Shown here: in pieces, positions 54,746-63,179 of the stretch | Numbering within the stretch: the first letter of the stretch is position 1 | Layout of the letters: each line of letters begins with the position of its first letter | Assembly (NCBI GenBank): GCA_016219425.1 | Contig: JACRNB010000012.1 | Location: 186,001 to 250,000 of the forward strand | Reading direction: 5' to 3' | DNA from: Betaproteobacteria bacterium | GTDB lineage: Bacteria; Pseudomonadota; Gammaproteobacteria; Burkholderiales; Thiobacillaceae | Length of the DNA: 64,000 nt | The notes under the pieces: generated by a model | The model's database searches: none | Told to the model about the DNA's origin: nothing | Seen by the model: only the letters and a program-made list of their open reading frames with translations | Made by a program: the position numbers and the translations under genes

Positions 54746-56889
54746 AGGATCAGCAGCGCCGGCGCCAGCCACATCCAGAACGGCGGTTTGACCTCGGCGC
54801 TTACGGCGTCGCTGGCGGGGCCGGTCACGCCATCTGCGTCCAGGGGCGTTACCCGCAGCCAGTAGCGGGCGGGAGCGGGCCGGGTCATGCGGAACTCGGG
54901 CTGGACGGTTTCCTGTTTTGTCACGATCTGGGTAAAGCCTTCATCCTGCGCCAGTTCCACCCGATAGCGCGGCGACTGTCCCTGCCAGGAGGCGCGCATT
55001 TCCTTGTCATCCACCCCCAGGGCGATGTGCTGGACCTTCTGCGGCTTGGGCTGAAACAGGAAGGCGCGCGCCTGTGCGTACCCGCTGCTGGCGCCAGCCT
55101 CTCCCAGGGCGGCGATGCGCCAGTGCCAACTGCCCGTGCGCGGCGCGCGCCAGATGAAGGTGGTGGCGGTGGTGCGCAACTCCGCCACCGGGTTGGCAAA
55201 GTCGGGGTGTTCGCTCACCTGTACCAGATAGCCGAGAGCGCCCGCCGACGGCTTCCAGATCATGGCCACTTCCGGTAACAGGGTGCGCTGGTTCACGCCC
55301 GGCGTCTCCGGCAGGGGCGGGGCCGGAGGGATGAGCAGCGGCTGATCGCCGCTCCAGGGGCCGGCCACGCCATCCGGGTCCAGGCCGCGCAGGCGCCACT
55401 GATACGCGCCGGGTTTGAGGCCGCTGAAGTGGATGCGGGGCTCCGCCACCTCCCGCTGGGCGGCGCGGACGCCCTGGGCATCCAGCAGTTCCAGTCCGTA
55501 GCGGGTGGCGCCCGCACTGGCGCTCCAGGTGCAGTCAGCCTGGTCTGGCGTCGCTGCACAGACGGCGTCGGCGGGGGCCGGGGGGCGGGGATGCACGCGG
55601 AAGGTGCGCACCGCGCCCCAGGGTCGGGCCTCGTCCCGCGCATCCAGGCTGGTCATGCGCCAGAACCAGGGGCCGGGGGCCAGATCGGCCTCGTACCGGG
55701 TTTCATCCCGAAACCGTTGTTCGGTCAACTCGCCCGTGAAGTCGCCGCTGCGGGCGAGTTGCAGCAGGTAGCCGTGCGCCTCCTCCGCCCGGGCCCAGGT
55801 CAGCAGGGTTCGGGTCTGCTCCAGCTTCTCGCCCTGGGCCGGCTGGATCAGGGCCGGGGCCTGGGGGCGCGCGTCCAGGGTGAAGGGATGCAGGCCGTCG
55901 AGACCCTCCAGGCCGCGCTCGTCCACGGCGCGTATGCGCAGGACGTAAGCGCCATCCGCCAGGTCTTCCGCCCAGCGCAGGGTCGGCTCGCTGACCACGG
56001 TCTCGCGCAGGAGGGGGCGAGCGCCCTCCGCCGCTGCCAACTGGACGCGCCAGGCGCGGGCCGCCGGGTCCGCCCTCCAGACGAAGGCCGGGGATGGGGC
56101 GACGATGCGGGCGGACAGGCCGGTCAGGTCGGGGCGGGCGGGAAGGGGACGCGGCTTGCCGGGGGGGTGTCCGGCCCGGACGCTGAGGCCGGAGCCGCCC
56201 GCAAGCCGCACCGACTTGCCGCGCGCGCTCAGGGTCACGACCCCGTCGGTGACTTCGCTGTTCAGACGTTTGCCATCCGGCGAGAGGTGCAGGCGCAGGG
56301 CCGATTCCTGAAGTTCCGCCAGCGCCGCCGGGGTCTGAATGCGGAAGCGCCCGGCAGGGCCGGTCTGGCGCGCCGCTGCGACCTCCAGCCGTCCGCGCTC
56401 CAGGCGGAGCTCGCTGGCGACCATCCCGGTCTTGCCGTAGCCGGTGAGGCGGGTGAAGGAAACCTTGCCGGAGTCCATCAGGGTCACCCTGCTGCCATCC
56501 GCGAGGCGGAAGGCGACCCTGCCGTCGGGGCCGGTCTGGACGGTTTCGCCGCCGTGCATCCGCGTCCCCGGCTCGGGCGTGAGAGGGGCTGCCGCCTTGC
56601 TGATCCGGACCTCGCCGGTCACGTCCAGCACCGTTGCCGGGGCCGGGCTCCGGCGCAGCAGGGAAACCGGGAGGTGCAGGCGCACGCCGGGCGGCAGGCT
56701 GCGTTGCGCCTTGCCGGGGATGCGAATCTTTTTCCAGTCGTTGGGATGGCTCAGGTATTGCTGGCCGACGCCGGCAGGCGTGTCGCCGGGCCGGGTGAGA
56801 TAAATCCAGTCTGCGGCGGCGGCGGGTTGGATCGACAGCAGGACAAGCAGCAGGGCGGGGAGGAAGGTGCGGGGCAGGGCAATACGCAT
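54742..56889 (-). CDS. FecR/LysM-like envelope protein with Ig-like repeats
   Basis: A 715-residue secreted protein with a signal peptide (MRIALPRTFLPALLLVLL). A short LysM-like segment (TRPGDTPAGVGQQYLSHPNDW) is followed by a FecR-type domain (about 85-240: VLDVTGEVRISKAAAPLTPEPGTRMHGGETVQTG, LADGSRVTLMDSGKVSF) and several fibronectin/Ig-like modules (about 260-690). The C-terminus is a short hydrophobic segment (FWMWLAPALLIL) that stops in the family B repeat, so a membrane anchor may be truncated. FecR-type domains usually work with a partner, often an adenylate cyclase or sensor; none is adjacent here. Function unknown. Confidence 0.84.
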   Translation of the reverse strand: MRIALPRTFLPALLLVLLSIQPAAAADWIYLTRPGDTPAGVGQQYLSHPNDWKKIRIPGKAQRSLPPGVRLHLPVSLLRRSPAPATVLDVTGEVRISKAAAPLTPEPGTRMHGGETVQTGPDGRVAFRLADGSRVTLMDSGKVSFTRLTGYGKTGMVASELRLERGRLEVAAARQTGPAGRFRIQTPAALAELQESALRLHLSPDGKRLNSEVTDGVVTLSARGKSVRLAGGSGLSVRAGHPPGKPRPLPARPDLTGLSARIVAPSPAFVWRADPAARAWRVQLAAAEGARPLLRETVVSEPTLRWAEDLADGAYVLRIRAVDERGLEGLDGLHPFTLDARPQAPALIQPAQGEKLEQTRTLLTWARAEEAHGYLLQLARSGDFTGELTEQRFRDETRYEADLAPGPWFWRMTSLDARDEARPWGAVRTFRVHPRPPAPADAVCAATPDQADCTWSASAGATRYGLELLDAQGVRAAQREVAEPRIHFSGLKPGAYQWRLRGLDPDGVAGPWSGDQPLLIPPAPPLPETPGVNQRTLLPEVAMIWKPSAGALGYLVQVSEHPDFANPVAELRTTATTFIWRAPRTGSWHWRIAALGEAGASSGYAQARAFLFQPKPQKVQHIALGVDDKEMRASWQGQSPRYRVELAQDEGFTQIVTKQETVQPEFRMTRPAPARYWLRVTPLDADGVTGPASDAVSAEVKPPFWMWLAPALLIL

Positions 56890-56988
56890 GTCGGTTCTCG
56901 GGTGTTTCGGCGCTCATGCATCCGGTAAGCTACGCCCAACTATAAGCCGCACAACGGCCATTCCGCTCACCCCCTGGAGAAATTCACC

Positions 56989-58191
56989 ATGCACATCGGC
57001 ACCCCGCTGTCGCCGTCCGCCACTCGCGTCATGCTGCTCGGTGCGGGCGAACTGGGGAAGGAGGTCATCATCGCCCTGCAACGCCTGGGCGTGGAGGTGA
57101 CGGCGGTGGATCGCTACGACGGCGCTCCCGGCCATCAGGTGGCGCATCACGCCCACACCATCAACATGGGGGACGGCAATGTCCTCGCCCGCTTGATCGA
57201 CTCGGAGAAGCCTCATCTGGTGGTGCCGGAGATCGAGGCCATCGCCACCGAAACCCTGTTGCAACTGGAGGCGGCGGGGATCTGCACCGTGATCCCCTCG
57301 GCGCGCGCGGCCAACCTGACCATGAACCGGGAAGGCATCCGCCGCCTGGCTGCGGAGGAACTGAAACTGCCGACTTCGCGCTACGCCTTTGCCGATTCCC
57401 TCAAGGCGTTGCGCCAGATCGTGGAGGGGGAGGGCGGCATCGGGCTGCCCTGTGTGATCAAGCCGGTCATGTCCTCCTCCGGCAAGGGCCAGAGCCGGGT
57501 GGACAGCGCCGAAGACCTGGCCGGCGCCTGGCATTACGCCGCCAGCGGCGGGCGCGTGGACAAGGGCCGGGTCATCGTCGAAGGCTTCATTGATTTCGAC
57601 TACGAGATCACCCTGCTGACCGTGCGCGCAAGGGGAGCGGATGGCCGGATCGAGACCCATTTTTGTGAGCCCATCGGTCATGTTCAGGTGAAGGGCGATT
57701 ACGTCGAAAGCTGGCAGCCCCAGGCCATGTCCCCTGTCGCCCTGGCCGAGGCCCGCCGTATCGCCGGCCTGGTCACCGGCAACCTGGGCGGGCTGGGGCT
57801 GTTTGGGGTTGAGTTCTTCATCCGCGGCGACCAGGTGTGGTTCTCCGAGGTCAGCCCCCGCCCCCACGATACCGGCATGGTCACCATGGCGACCCAGCGC
57901 CAGAGCGAATTCGAACTGCACGCGCGCGCCATCCTGGGGCTGCCGGTGGATGTCAGCCTGCGCAATGCGGGGGCCTCTGCGGTGATCTACGGCGGGGTCG
58001 AGGCTGCCGGCATCCGCTTTGAAGGGGTGGAGTCGGCGCTTCAGGTGCCGGGTACGGACATCCGCCTGTTCGGCAAGCCGGAGTCGTTCCAGCGTCGCCG
58101 CATGGGCGTGGCCCTGGCGGAAGGCAAAGATACCGACGAGGCCCGTACGCGCGCCAAAGAGGCCGCCCGCCGGGTGCATCCGCTGAAGTGA
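56989..58191 (+). CDS. purT: Formate-dependent phosphoribosylglycinamide formyltransferase PurT
   Basis: A 400-residue ATP-grasp enzyme that makes formyl-GAR from formate, ATP and GAR, an alternative to PurN. Seen: [79 protein letters not shown]. It matches PurT length (about 392 in E. coli). The ATG at 56989 follows GGAG at proper distance. PurL is encoded 8.7 kb upstream, so both act in early purine synthesis here. Confidence 0.96.
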   Translation: MHIGTPLSPSATRVMLLGAGELGKEVIIALQRLGVEVTAVDRYDGAPGHQVAHHAHTINMGDGNVLARLIDSEKPHLVVPEIEAIATETLLQLEAAGICTVIPSARAANLTMNREGIRRLAAEELKLPTSRYAFADSLKALRQIVEGEGGIGLPCVIKPVMSSSGKGQSRVDSAEDLAGAWHYAASGGRVDKGRVIVEGFIDFDYEITLLTVRARGADGRIETHFCEPIGHVQVKGDYVESWQPQAMSPVALAEARRIAGLVTGNLGGLGLFGVEFFIRGDQVWFSEVSPRPHDTGMVTMATQRQSEFELHARAILGLPVDVSLRNAGASAVIYGGVEAAGIRFEGVESALQVPGTDIRLFGKPESFQRRRMGVALAEGKDTDEARTRAKEAARRVHPLK

Positions 58192-58200
58192 AGGCCCCGC

Positions 58201-58680
58201 TCAGGCCAGCGCTGTCCAGCGCGTGAATGTGGCGGCTTGTCCCTGAAACACGCCCGCCGCATCCGTCAGGTTCCAGATCAGCCCGTCTTCGATGTGAAAG
58301 CGCCGGCCCCGGCTGGAGATGCGCACCCCGCTATAGCCCTCAAGAAAACCGTGTGCGGCCACTGCGGCCAGGGCGCGAGCGCGGTCTTCGCGCCGGTCGG
58401 GTTCCGCCGTGAGGCGCGACGGGGTGCGCGTGAAGGCGTCCCAATCCATCTCCCATAGCGCCAGGGCGGCGGCGTTGCCGTAGTGGAGGATGGGGTCTGC
58501 CACGGGCGTGTGCGAAACCACCACGAGCGGGGCGTGATAGAGGCAGGCGGCCCGTTCGGCGGGGCCGCCGGCGCACGGGTGCAGAGGCCGCCCCAGCAGG
58601 CGCTGGAAGCTGTCCAGCAGCAAGGCCGTGTGGGCGATGACCTCGGGCCGGGTCCAGACCGCAGCGGCGTCAGACGACAT
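58201..58680 (-). CDS. MEKHLA-domain protein (PAS-like)
   Basis: A 159-residue protein of the MEKHLA family, a PAS-related fold (LLDSFQRLLGRPL, VSHTPVADPILHYGNAAALALWEMDWDAF, GVRISSRGRRFHIEDGLIWNLTDAAG). The domain name refers to plant homologues; in bacteria it is a small sensor-like module of unknown ligand. It overlaps the methyltransferase gene by 11 bases, so both are likely one unit. Confidence 0.85.
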   Translation of the reverse strand: MSSDAAAVWTRPEVIAHTALLLDSFQRLLGRPLHPCAGGPAERAACLYHAPLVVVSHTPVADPILHYGNAAALALWEMDWDAFTRTPSRLTAEPDRREDRARALAAVAAHGFLEGYSGVRISSRGRRFHIEDGLIWNLTDAAGVFQGQAATFTRWTALA

Positions 58681-59293
58681 CGCGCTTGCGGTACAGGTGG
58701 TACATGAACGGTTGTTCCGCGCCCGACGGGGTGCGGTGCGACTCGCGTTCGTGGGTGACCGGTGCGAACCCCGCACCGAGTTCGGCGCTCAGTCGATCCG
58801 GGGTGTAACGCACCACGGGCAGGCCGCTGCATCGCTCCGGGCCGTCCTCGGCGAAGCTGGCGACGATGACGTGACCGCCGGGCTTCACGGCGTGGAGCAC
58901 GGTGCGCACATAGGCGGCGCGTTCTTCCGGGTCGGTGAGAAAGTGGAACACGGCGCGGTCATGCCACACGGCGTAGGCGTGGTGCGGTAGTTCGACCTGG
59001 GTGATGTCGGCCTGGACCCAGCGCACCTGCCCGGCCTTCGCGCCCAGCCGTTCCTGCGAGACGGCGAGCGCGGCGCTGCACAGGTCGAGCACGGTCAGGT
59101 TCGAGTACCCCGCAGCGAGCAGGTCATCCACCAGCACTGAAGCGCCGCCGCCGATGTCGATGATGCCGGCAGCTTGCGCCGCCCCGGTTGCCTGGATCAG
59201 GCGCAGGGAGAGGGCGGCGCGTTCCTGATACCAGCTCACGCCATGGGCGGGCTTGCCGGCGTAGACGTTATCCCAGTGGGACTTGGCGGCCAT
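58670..59293 (-). CDS. Class I SAM-dependent methyltransferase
   Basis: A 207-residue methyltransferase: motif I IIDIGGGASVLVDDLL, AVWHDRAVFHFLTDP, and VKPGGHVIVASFAEDGPERCSGL. The last motif with ERCSGLPV is shared with a family of small bacterial methyltransferases, some associated with thiol or metalloid methylation; substrate is unknown here. Its stop lies inside the MEKHLA gene. Confidence 0.9.
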   Translation of the reverse strand: MAAKSHWDNVYAGKPAHGVSWYQERAALSLRLIQATGAAQAAGIIDIGGGASVLVDDLLAAGYSNLTVLDLCSAALAVSQERLGAKAGQVRWVQADITQVELPHHAYAVWHDRAVFHFLTDPEERAAYVRTVLHAVKPGGHVIVASFAEDGPERCSGLPVVRYTPDRLSAELGAGFAPVTHERESHRTPSGAEQPFMYHLYRKRDVV

Positions 59294-59304
59294 GGCGTTA
59301 CTCC

Positions 59305-59733
59305 TCAGGCGGGGATGGGCGTCATGCCCAGCACGCTGGCGGCCTTGCGCAGTCTGGCGTCGAAACAGGCAAAGCGCACCGGTTCCTGCGCCGCGATCTG
59401 CAAGGTGCGGGCGGCGGCGAGCTGGACGCTGTCATAGCCCCGCAGGGCAAAGGCGTCGGCATAGTCTCCGGCCAGTTCGACCAGGGCTTGCGTCAATTCG
59501 ACCACGGCGTAGCGCGGCCAGTGCTCGCGCAGGCGTTGCCGGGCGGCCTGGAGCGTTTCAGCATCGGCGGGCGTCTCGCGCGCACGTCTGGCCATGCCCG
59601 CCATCGCCTCCGCCCAGGCAATGCGGCAGACGGCCAGCATGCCGGCCTGGGCGGCGTGTTCCAGCATTGCCGTGCTGGCCTCTTCCTGGAGGTAGAGCTT
59701 GATCAGGGCGGAGGTGTCGCAATACAGGATCAC
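59305..59733 (-). CDS. PIN-domain toxin (VapC-like)
   Basis: A 142-residue PIN-domain nuclease with conserved acids in ILYCDTSALIKLY (Asp6), AWAEAMAG (Glu), GYDSVQLAAA (Asp) and CFDARLR (Asp). It is the likely RNase of a type II toxin-antitoxin pair. The start overlaps the antitoxin stop (ATGA), as expected. Confidence 0.9.
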   Translation of the reverse strand: MILYCDTSALIKLYLQEEASTAMLEHAAQAGMLAVCRIAWAEAMAGMARRARETPADAETLQAARQRLREHWPRYAVVELTQALVELAGDYADAFALRGYDSVQLAAARTLQIAAQEPVRFACFDARLRKAASVLGMTPIPA

Positions 59734-59996
59734 TGCCGATCCTCCAGCACCATGAGGCTCACTGGCGTCCCTTCCGGTTGCGTGGAGAGCGGCGCGCCGA
59801 ATTCCGGTTTGCCGCCATTCCAGTCGAGTGCGCCGTTCGCCATCAGGCGCCGCACGCCATCTTTGGCCTGAGGCGGGATGCCGATGATGCGGGCGACAGG
59901 CCGGTTGTGTGAGGTGACCTCGAATTCCTCGCCCGCCTGCGCCCGCGCCAGGATGCGAGAAAGGTCTGATTTAAGTTCTCGTATGGCTACATTCAT
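59730..59996 (-). CDS. Phd/YefM-type antitoxin
   Basis: An 88-residue antitoxin with the Phd/YefM DNA-binding N-terminus (MNVAIRELKSDLSRILARAQAGEEFEVTSHNRPVARI) and a C-terminal tail that would bind and neutralise the PIN toxin. The ATG at 59996 was chosen because it starts the Phd fold; an in-frame ATG 18 bases upstream is possible. It is likely autoregulated together with the toxin. Confidence 0.9.
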   Translation of the reverse strand: MNVAIRELKSDLSRILARAQAGEEFEVTSHNRPVARIIGIPPQAKDGVRRLMANGALDWNGGKPEFGAPLSTQPEGTPVSLMVLEDRQ

Positions 59997-60025
59997 GGCA
60001 TTTCCTTGGTACATGTGACCTTATT

Positions 60026-61324
60026 TTAGCGGGATGGGGTCGCCAGGGGTGGTGTCGCCTGCGCCTGATTCATGCGCATCAGCCGTTCCGCCAGGGCGCC
60101 GATGATGCGGCGCGAGAGGGGGGCGGAGTAGCGCATCAGTTCTTCCAGCATCTCCGGCGGCAGGATCAGGGCGGTGACGGCGGTTTCGGCGCGCACGCTG
60201 GCGGTGCGTTTCTCGTTCAGCAGGTAGGCCATCTCGCCCAGCAGACTGCCCTCGCCGATGCTGGCCAGCTTGCGTTCGCCGCCGGGCAGTTGCTTGAACA
60301 CGGCCACTGTGCCCGCGTGGATGAAGACGGCGTCCTGCGAGGCGTCGCCTTCGACGATCAAGGCCTCGTCCGGGGCGTAGGTGCGGCCATATTTGGCCAG
60401 CAGCCGGTTGGCGCGCGAGAACACGATGCTCTCCAGCTTGCCGCCGCCATCGCCGCCGCCGGAAAGGAAGAGTTTCTCCAGCGCCGCCACGTCCACCTTG
60501 CCCACGGCATAGAGAAACTGCGCCCAGAAATAGAACGCCAGACAGGCGAAATAGCCGCCGATGAGGATGAACACCACGCCGCCCAGTGCGCCGTACACCG
60601 CCTGGTACTTCTCCACCCGGAAGAACAGGTTGAAGCCGAGGGAGAGGGCGAACAGGGTCAGGGTGGCGAGCAGGGCGATCACGGCGCTGGCCTTCGCGGG
60701 CGGCGGCGACAGCGGCAGGCGGCGGAAGGCCAGGTAGAACAGGGACCACAGGGCGGTGAGGGCGAACAGGGCGTTGATGCCCTTGAGGACATGGGCGCTG
60801 CGCGCGCCCAGCATGTCGGCCTGGTCCAGGAAGGTGAGCGCCGCCTGCATGCCCACCGCCAGCAGCACCAGCCCGAATACCAGCGGGATGATGATCAACG
60901 GCAGCGCCCAGTTCACCGCGAAGTTGCGCTTGTTGTCATCGGGAAAGATCACCCGGAAGGCGCTGTTGAGGGCGTTGACCAGGCCGCGCGAGGAGAGGAT
61001 CAGGGTGAGCAGGCTGACGCCGCTGGCGGAGGCCATCGCGGTCTTGGGGATGAAGCCGAGTTCCGCCAGTTCGCCCAGGTTGAACTGCTGGTACAGGGCG
61101 GCCAGGAGGACGGAGGCCGCGTTGGAATTTTCCGCCAGATGCTCCAGGCCCTGCGCGGCGTAGGTCAGCAGCAGCACCAGGGGCGCGGCGGACAGCAGCA
61201 GATAGAACGCGGTGGCGGCGGCGTGGTTGGTCAACTCGTTCTTGGTGAACAGACGCGCGGCGGTGTAGGCCGCCTGCATGAGCCAGTCCAGGGTGTTCTG
61301 CTGATCGATGCGGAGTTTGAGCAT
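60026..61324 (-). CDS. YihY/BrkB membrane protein fused to a cyclic-nucleotide-binding domain
   Basis: A 432-residue protein. Residues 1-290 form a YihY/BrkB-type membrane domain with about six helices (NELTNHAAATAFYLLLSAAPLVLLLTYA, GLVNALNSAFRVIFP, WALPLIIIPLVFGLVLL, GYFACLAFYFWAQFLYAVG). Residues about 320-415 are a cNMP-binding domain (GDASQDAVFIHAGTVAVFKQLPGGERKLASIGEGSLLGEMAYLLNEKRTASVRAET), with the phosphate-binding cassette GEMAYLLNEKRTASV. This fusion implies control of the membrane domain by a cyclic nucleotide; activity unknown. Start chosen at the first Met before the membrane region. Confidence 0.88.
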   Translation of the reverse strand: MLKLRIDQQNTLDWLMQAAYTAARLFTKNELTNHAAATAFYLLLSAAPLVLLLTYAAQGLEHLAENSNAASVLLAALYQQFNLGELAELGFIPKTAMASASGVSLLTLILSSRGLVNALNSAFRVIFPDDNKRNFAVNWALPLIIIPLVFGLVLLAVGMQAALTFLDQADMLGARSAHVLKGINALFALTALWSLFYLAFRRLPLSPPPAKASAVIALLATLTLFALSLGFNLFFRVEKYQAVYGALGGVVFILIGGYFACLAFYFWAQFLYAVGKVDVAALEKLFLSGGGDGGGKLESIVFSRANRLLAKYGRTYAPDEALIVEGDASQDAVFIHAGTVAVFKQLPGGERKLASIGEGSLLGEMAYLLNEKRTASVRAETAVTALILPPEMLEELMRYSAPLSRRIIGALAERLMRMNQAQATPPLATPSR

Positions 61325-61390
61325 GGGCGCGGGCTCCGGTGAGGGCGTGGACGCTAAAATCGCGTCCATTCTCACCCAAGGAAAACCCCC

Positions 61391-62626
61391 ATGTCCCTGA
61401 TTCGTCCCTTCCCCGCCTTGCGCCCCGCCCCCGGACGCGCCCCGGAGGTGATCGCCCCGCCCTACGACGTGCTGAACACCGCCGAGGCGCGGGGGGTGGC
61501 GGAAGGCCGACCCTGGAGCTTTCTGCACATCTCCAAGCCGGAGATCGACCTGCCCGCGGACACCGACCCCTACGCCCCCCAGGTCTACGCCAAGGCTGCC
61601 GAGAACCTGAAGACCATGCTGGATGCGGGCGTGCTGAGGCAGGACGACGCCCCCTGCTACTACGCCTACCGCCTGATCATGGGCGAGCACAGCCAGTTGG
61701 GCCTGGTGGCCGCCGCCAGCGTGGCGGACTACGACACCAACCGCATCCGCAAACACGAGTTCACCCGCCCGGACAAGGAAGATGATCGCGTGCGCCAGAT
61801 CGAGGCGCTCAACGCCCAGACCGGCCCGGTGCTGCTGGCCTACCCGAGTGCGCCGGAGGTGGACGCCCTCCTCGCCGCCGCCGCCGCGGGTGAACCCGAC
61901 GCCGACAGCGTGGCCGCGGAGTCCGGCGTGCGCCACAGCCTCTGGGTGATCCGCGACGCCGATGCCATCGCCCGCCTCACCGCCGCCTTCGACGCCATGA
62001 AGGCGATCTACATCGCCGACGGCCACCACCGTTCCGCCGCCGCCAGCCGCGTGTGCGCGGCGCGCAAAGGCCCCGGCAGCACGGGGGAAGAACCGTACAA
62101 CTACTTCCTCACCGTGATCTTCCCGCACCACCAGATGCGCATCCTCGACTACAACCGCGTGATCAAGGATCTCAACGGCCTGAGTGAAGAGTCGTTCATG
62201 GCGCGGGTGGCGGAGAGCTTCATGATCGAACTGGCGGACGAGGCGGTGAAACCCGCCCGTGCGGGCGAGTTCGGGATGTACCTGGGCGGGCGCTGGCTGC
62301 GCCTCACCCTGCGCGGAGATCTGATCCCGCATGACGACCCGGTGGCGCGGCTGGATGTCAGCCTGCTCCAGAACAACCTCATCGCCCCCATCCTGGGGAT
62401 TGCCGACCCGCGCCGCGACAAGCGCATCGACTTCGTCGGCGGCATTCGCGGCCTGGCCGGGCTGGAGAAGCGGGTGGATTCCGGCGAGATGGCGCTGGCC
62501 TTCAGCCTGCACGCCACCAGCATGGAAGACCTGATGGCCGTGGCCGACGCGGGTGAGGTGATGCCGCCCAAGTCCACCTGGTTCGAGCCCAAGCTGGCGG
62601 ACGGGATGGCCTCGCACTGCCTGTAA
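61391..62626 (+). CDS. DUF1015 family protein
   Basis: A 411-residue protein with the DUF1015 signatures IRPFPALRPAPGRAPEVIAPPYDVL, RIRKHEFTRPDKEDDRVRQIEAL, IADGHHRSAAA and FVGGIRGLAGLEKRV. Members are often next to serine/phosphoglycerate pathway genes, but no such gene is adjacent here. Function is not established to my knowledge. It is divergent from the YihY gene. Confidence 0.88.
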   Translation: MSLIRPFPALRPAPGRAPEVIAPPYDVLNTAEARGVAEGRPWSFLHISKPEIDLPADTDPYAPQVYAKAAENLKTMLDAGVLRQDDAPCYYAYRLIMGEHSQLGLVAAASVADYDTNRIRKHEFTRPDKEDDRVRQIEALNAQTGPVLLAYPSAPEVDALLAAAAAGEPDADSVAAESGVRHSLWVIRDADAIARLTAAFDAMKAIYIADGHHRSAAASRVCAARKGPGSTGEEPYNYFLTVIFPHHQMRILDYNRVIKDLNGLSEESFMARVAESFMIELADEAVKPARAGEFGMYLGGRWLRLTLRGDLIPHDDPVARLDVSLLQNNLIAPILGIADPRRDKRIDFVGGIRGLAGLEKRVDSGEMALAFSLHATSMEDLMAVADAGEVMPPKSTWFEPKLADGMASHCL

Positions 62627-62641
62627 CTGGGACGCAGCCAA

Positions 62642-62721
62642 GTAGGTCGGGTTAGGCGAAGCCGTAACCCGACACAGGGTCGCCGCCTCATGTCGGGTTA
62701 CGCTGCGCTAACCCGACCTAC
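62642..62721. repeat. REP-like inverted repeat, family C, first copy
   Basis: GTAGGTCGGGTTAGGCGAAG and its inverse CTGCGCTAACCCGACCTAC around a central loop; 121 bases from the second copy, so the region looks tandemly duplicated. Confidence 0.85.
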
Positions 62722-62762
62722 GCGCTCCAAGCGCCGACGTGCGTTCACGGCATCTCAGCCAA

Positions 62763-62842
62763 GTAGGTCGGGTTAGGCGAAGCCGTAACCCGACACAGGG
62801 TCGCCGCTTCATGTCGGGTTACGCTGCGCTAACCCGACCTAC
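62763..62842. repeat. REP-like inverted repeat, family C, second copy
   Basis: The same family C element, nearly identical to the copy 121 bases upstream. The pair fills most of the gap between the DUF1015 gene and slyX; together with the first copy it explains this stretch, which has no gene. Confidence 0.85.
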
Positions 62843-62865
62843 GAGCTCTCATTGCTGACGTGCAT

Positions 62866-63075
62866 TCAGTAATGCGGCGGGATCTCTTCCCGCAAGTCCT
62901 CGCTCAGGGCCGCCCCGCCGCCTCCCGCCGCGCGCACCTGCTGGTGCAGCAGGCGCAGTTCCTCCTGCAACAGGTTGATGCGTTCCTGTTGGCGGAAGAC
63001 GGTCTGGTTCAGGGTCTCCACCAGATCGTCCAGATAGCTGATCTTGATCTCCAGCTCGTTCATGCGGTCATTCAT
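62866..63075 (-). CDS. slyX: SlyX family protein
   Basis: A 69-residue coiled-coil protein, typical SlyX length: NELEIKISYLDDLVETLNQTVFRQQERINLLQEELRLL. The end is hydrophilic and acidic with PPHY, the usual SlyX C-terminus. Function is poorly known. It lies downstream of pgm, same strand. Confidence 0.9.
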   Translation of the reverse strand: MNDRMNELEIKISYLDDLVETLNQTVFRQQERINLLQEELRLLHQQVRAAGGGGAALSEDLREEIPPHY

Positions 63076-63092
63076 CCTGGAAACCTCAGTTG
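63076..63092. repeat. Solo end of the MITE-like element
   Basis: CCTGGAAACCTCAGTTG matches the terminal repeat of the 14422-14655 element with one mismatch and lies directly upstream of the slyX start. Confidence 0.6.
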
Positions 63093-63100
63093 ATGCGCGG

Positions 63101-63152
63101 GTAGGTGCGAATTCATTCGCACTGCGGTCTGTGCGAATGAATTCGCACCTAC
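63101..63152. repeat. REP-like inverted repeat, family D
   Basis: GTAGGTGCGAATTCATTCGC and its inverse GCGAATGAATTCGCACCTAC around an 11- to 12-base loop, between slyX and pgm. Confidence 0.85.
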
Positions 63153-63179
63153 TTGCCAAGGCAAAGGGCGGGGGAACCC

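Noticed and set aside
62642-62842. Short CRISPR array
   Set aside because: Only two palindromic units with no regular spacers or cas genes; they are REP-like repeats.
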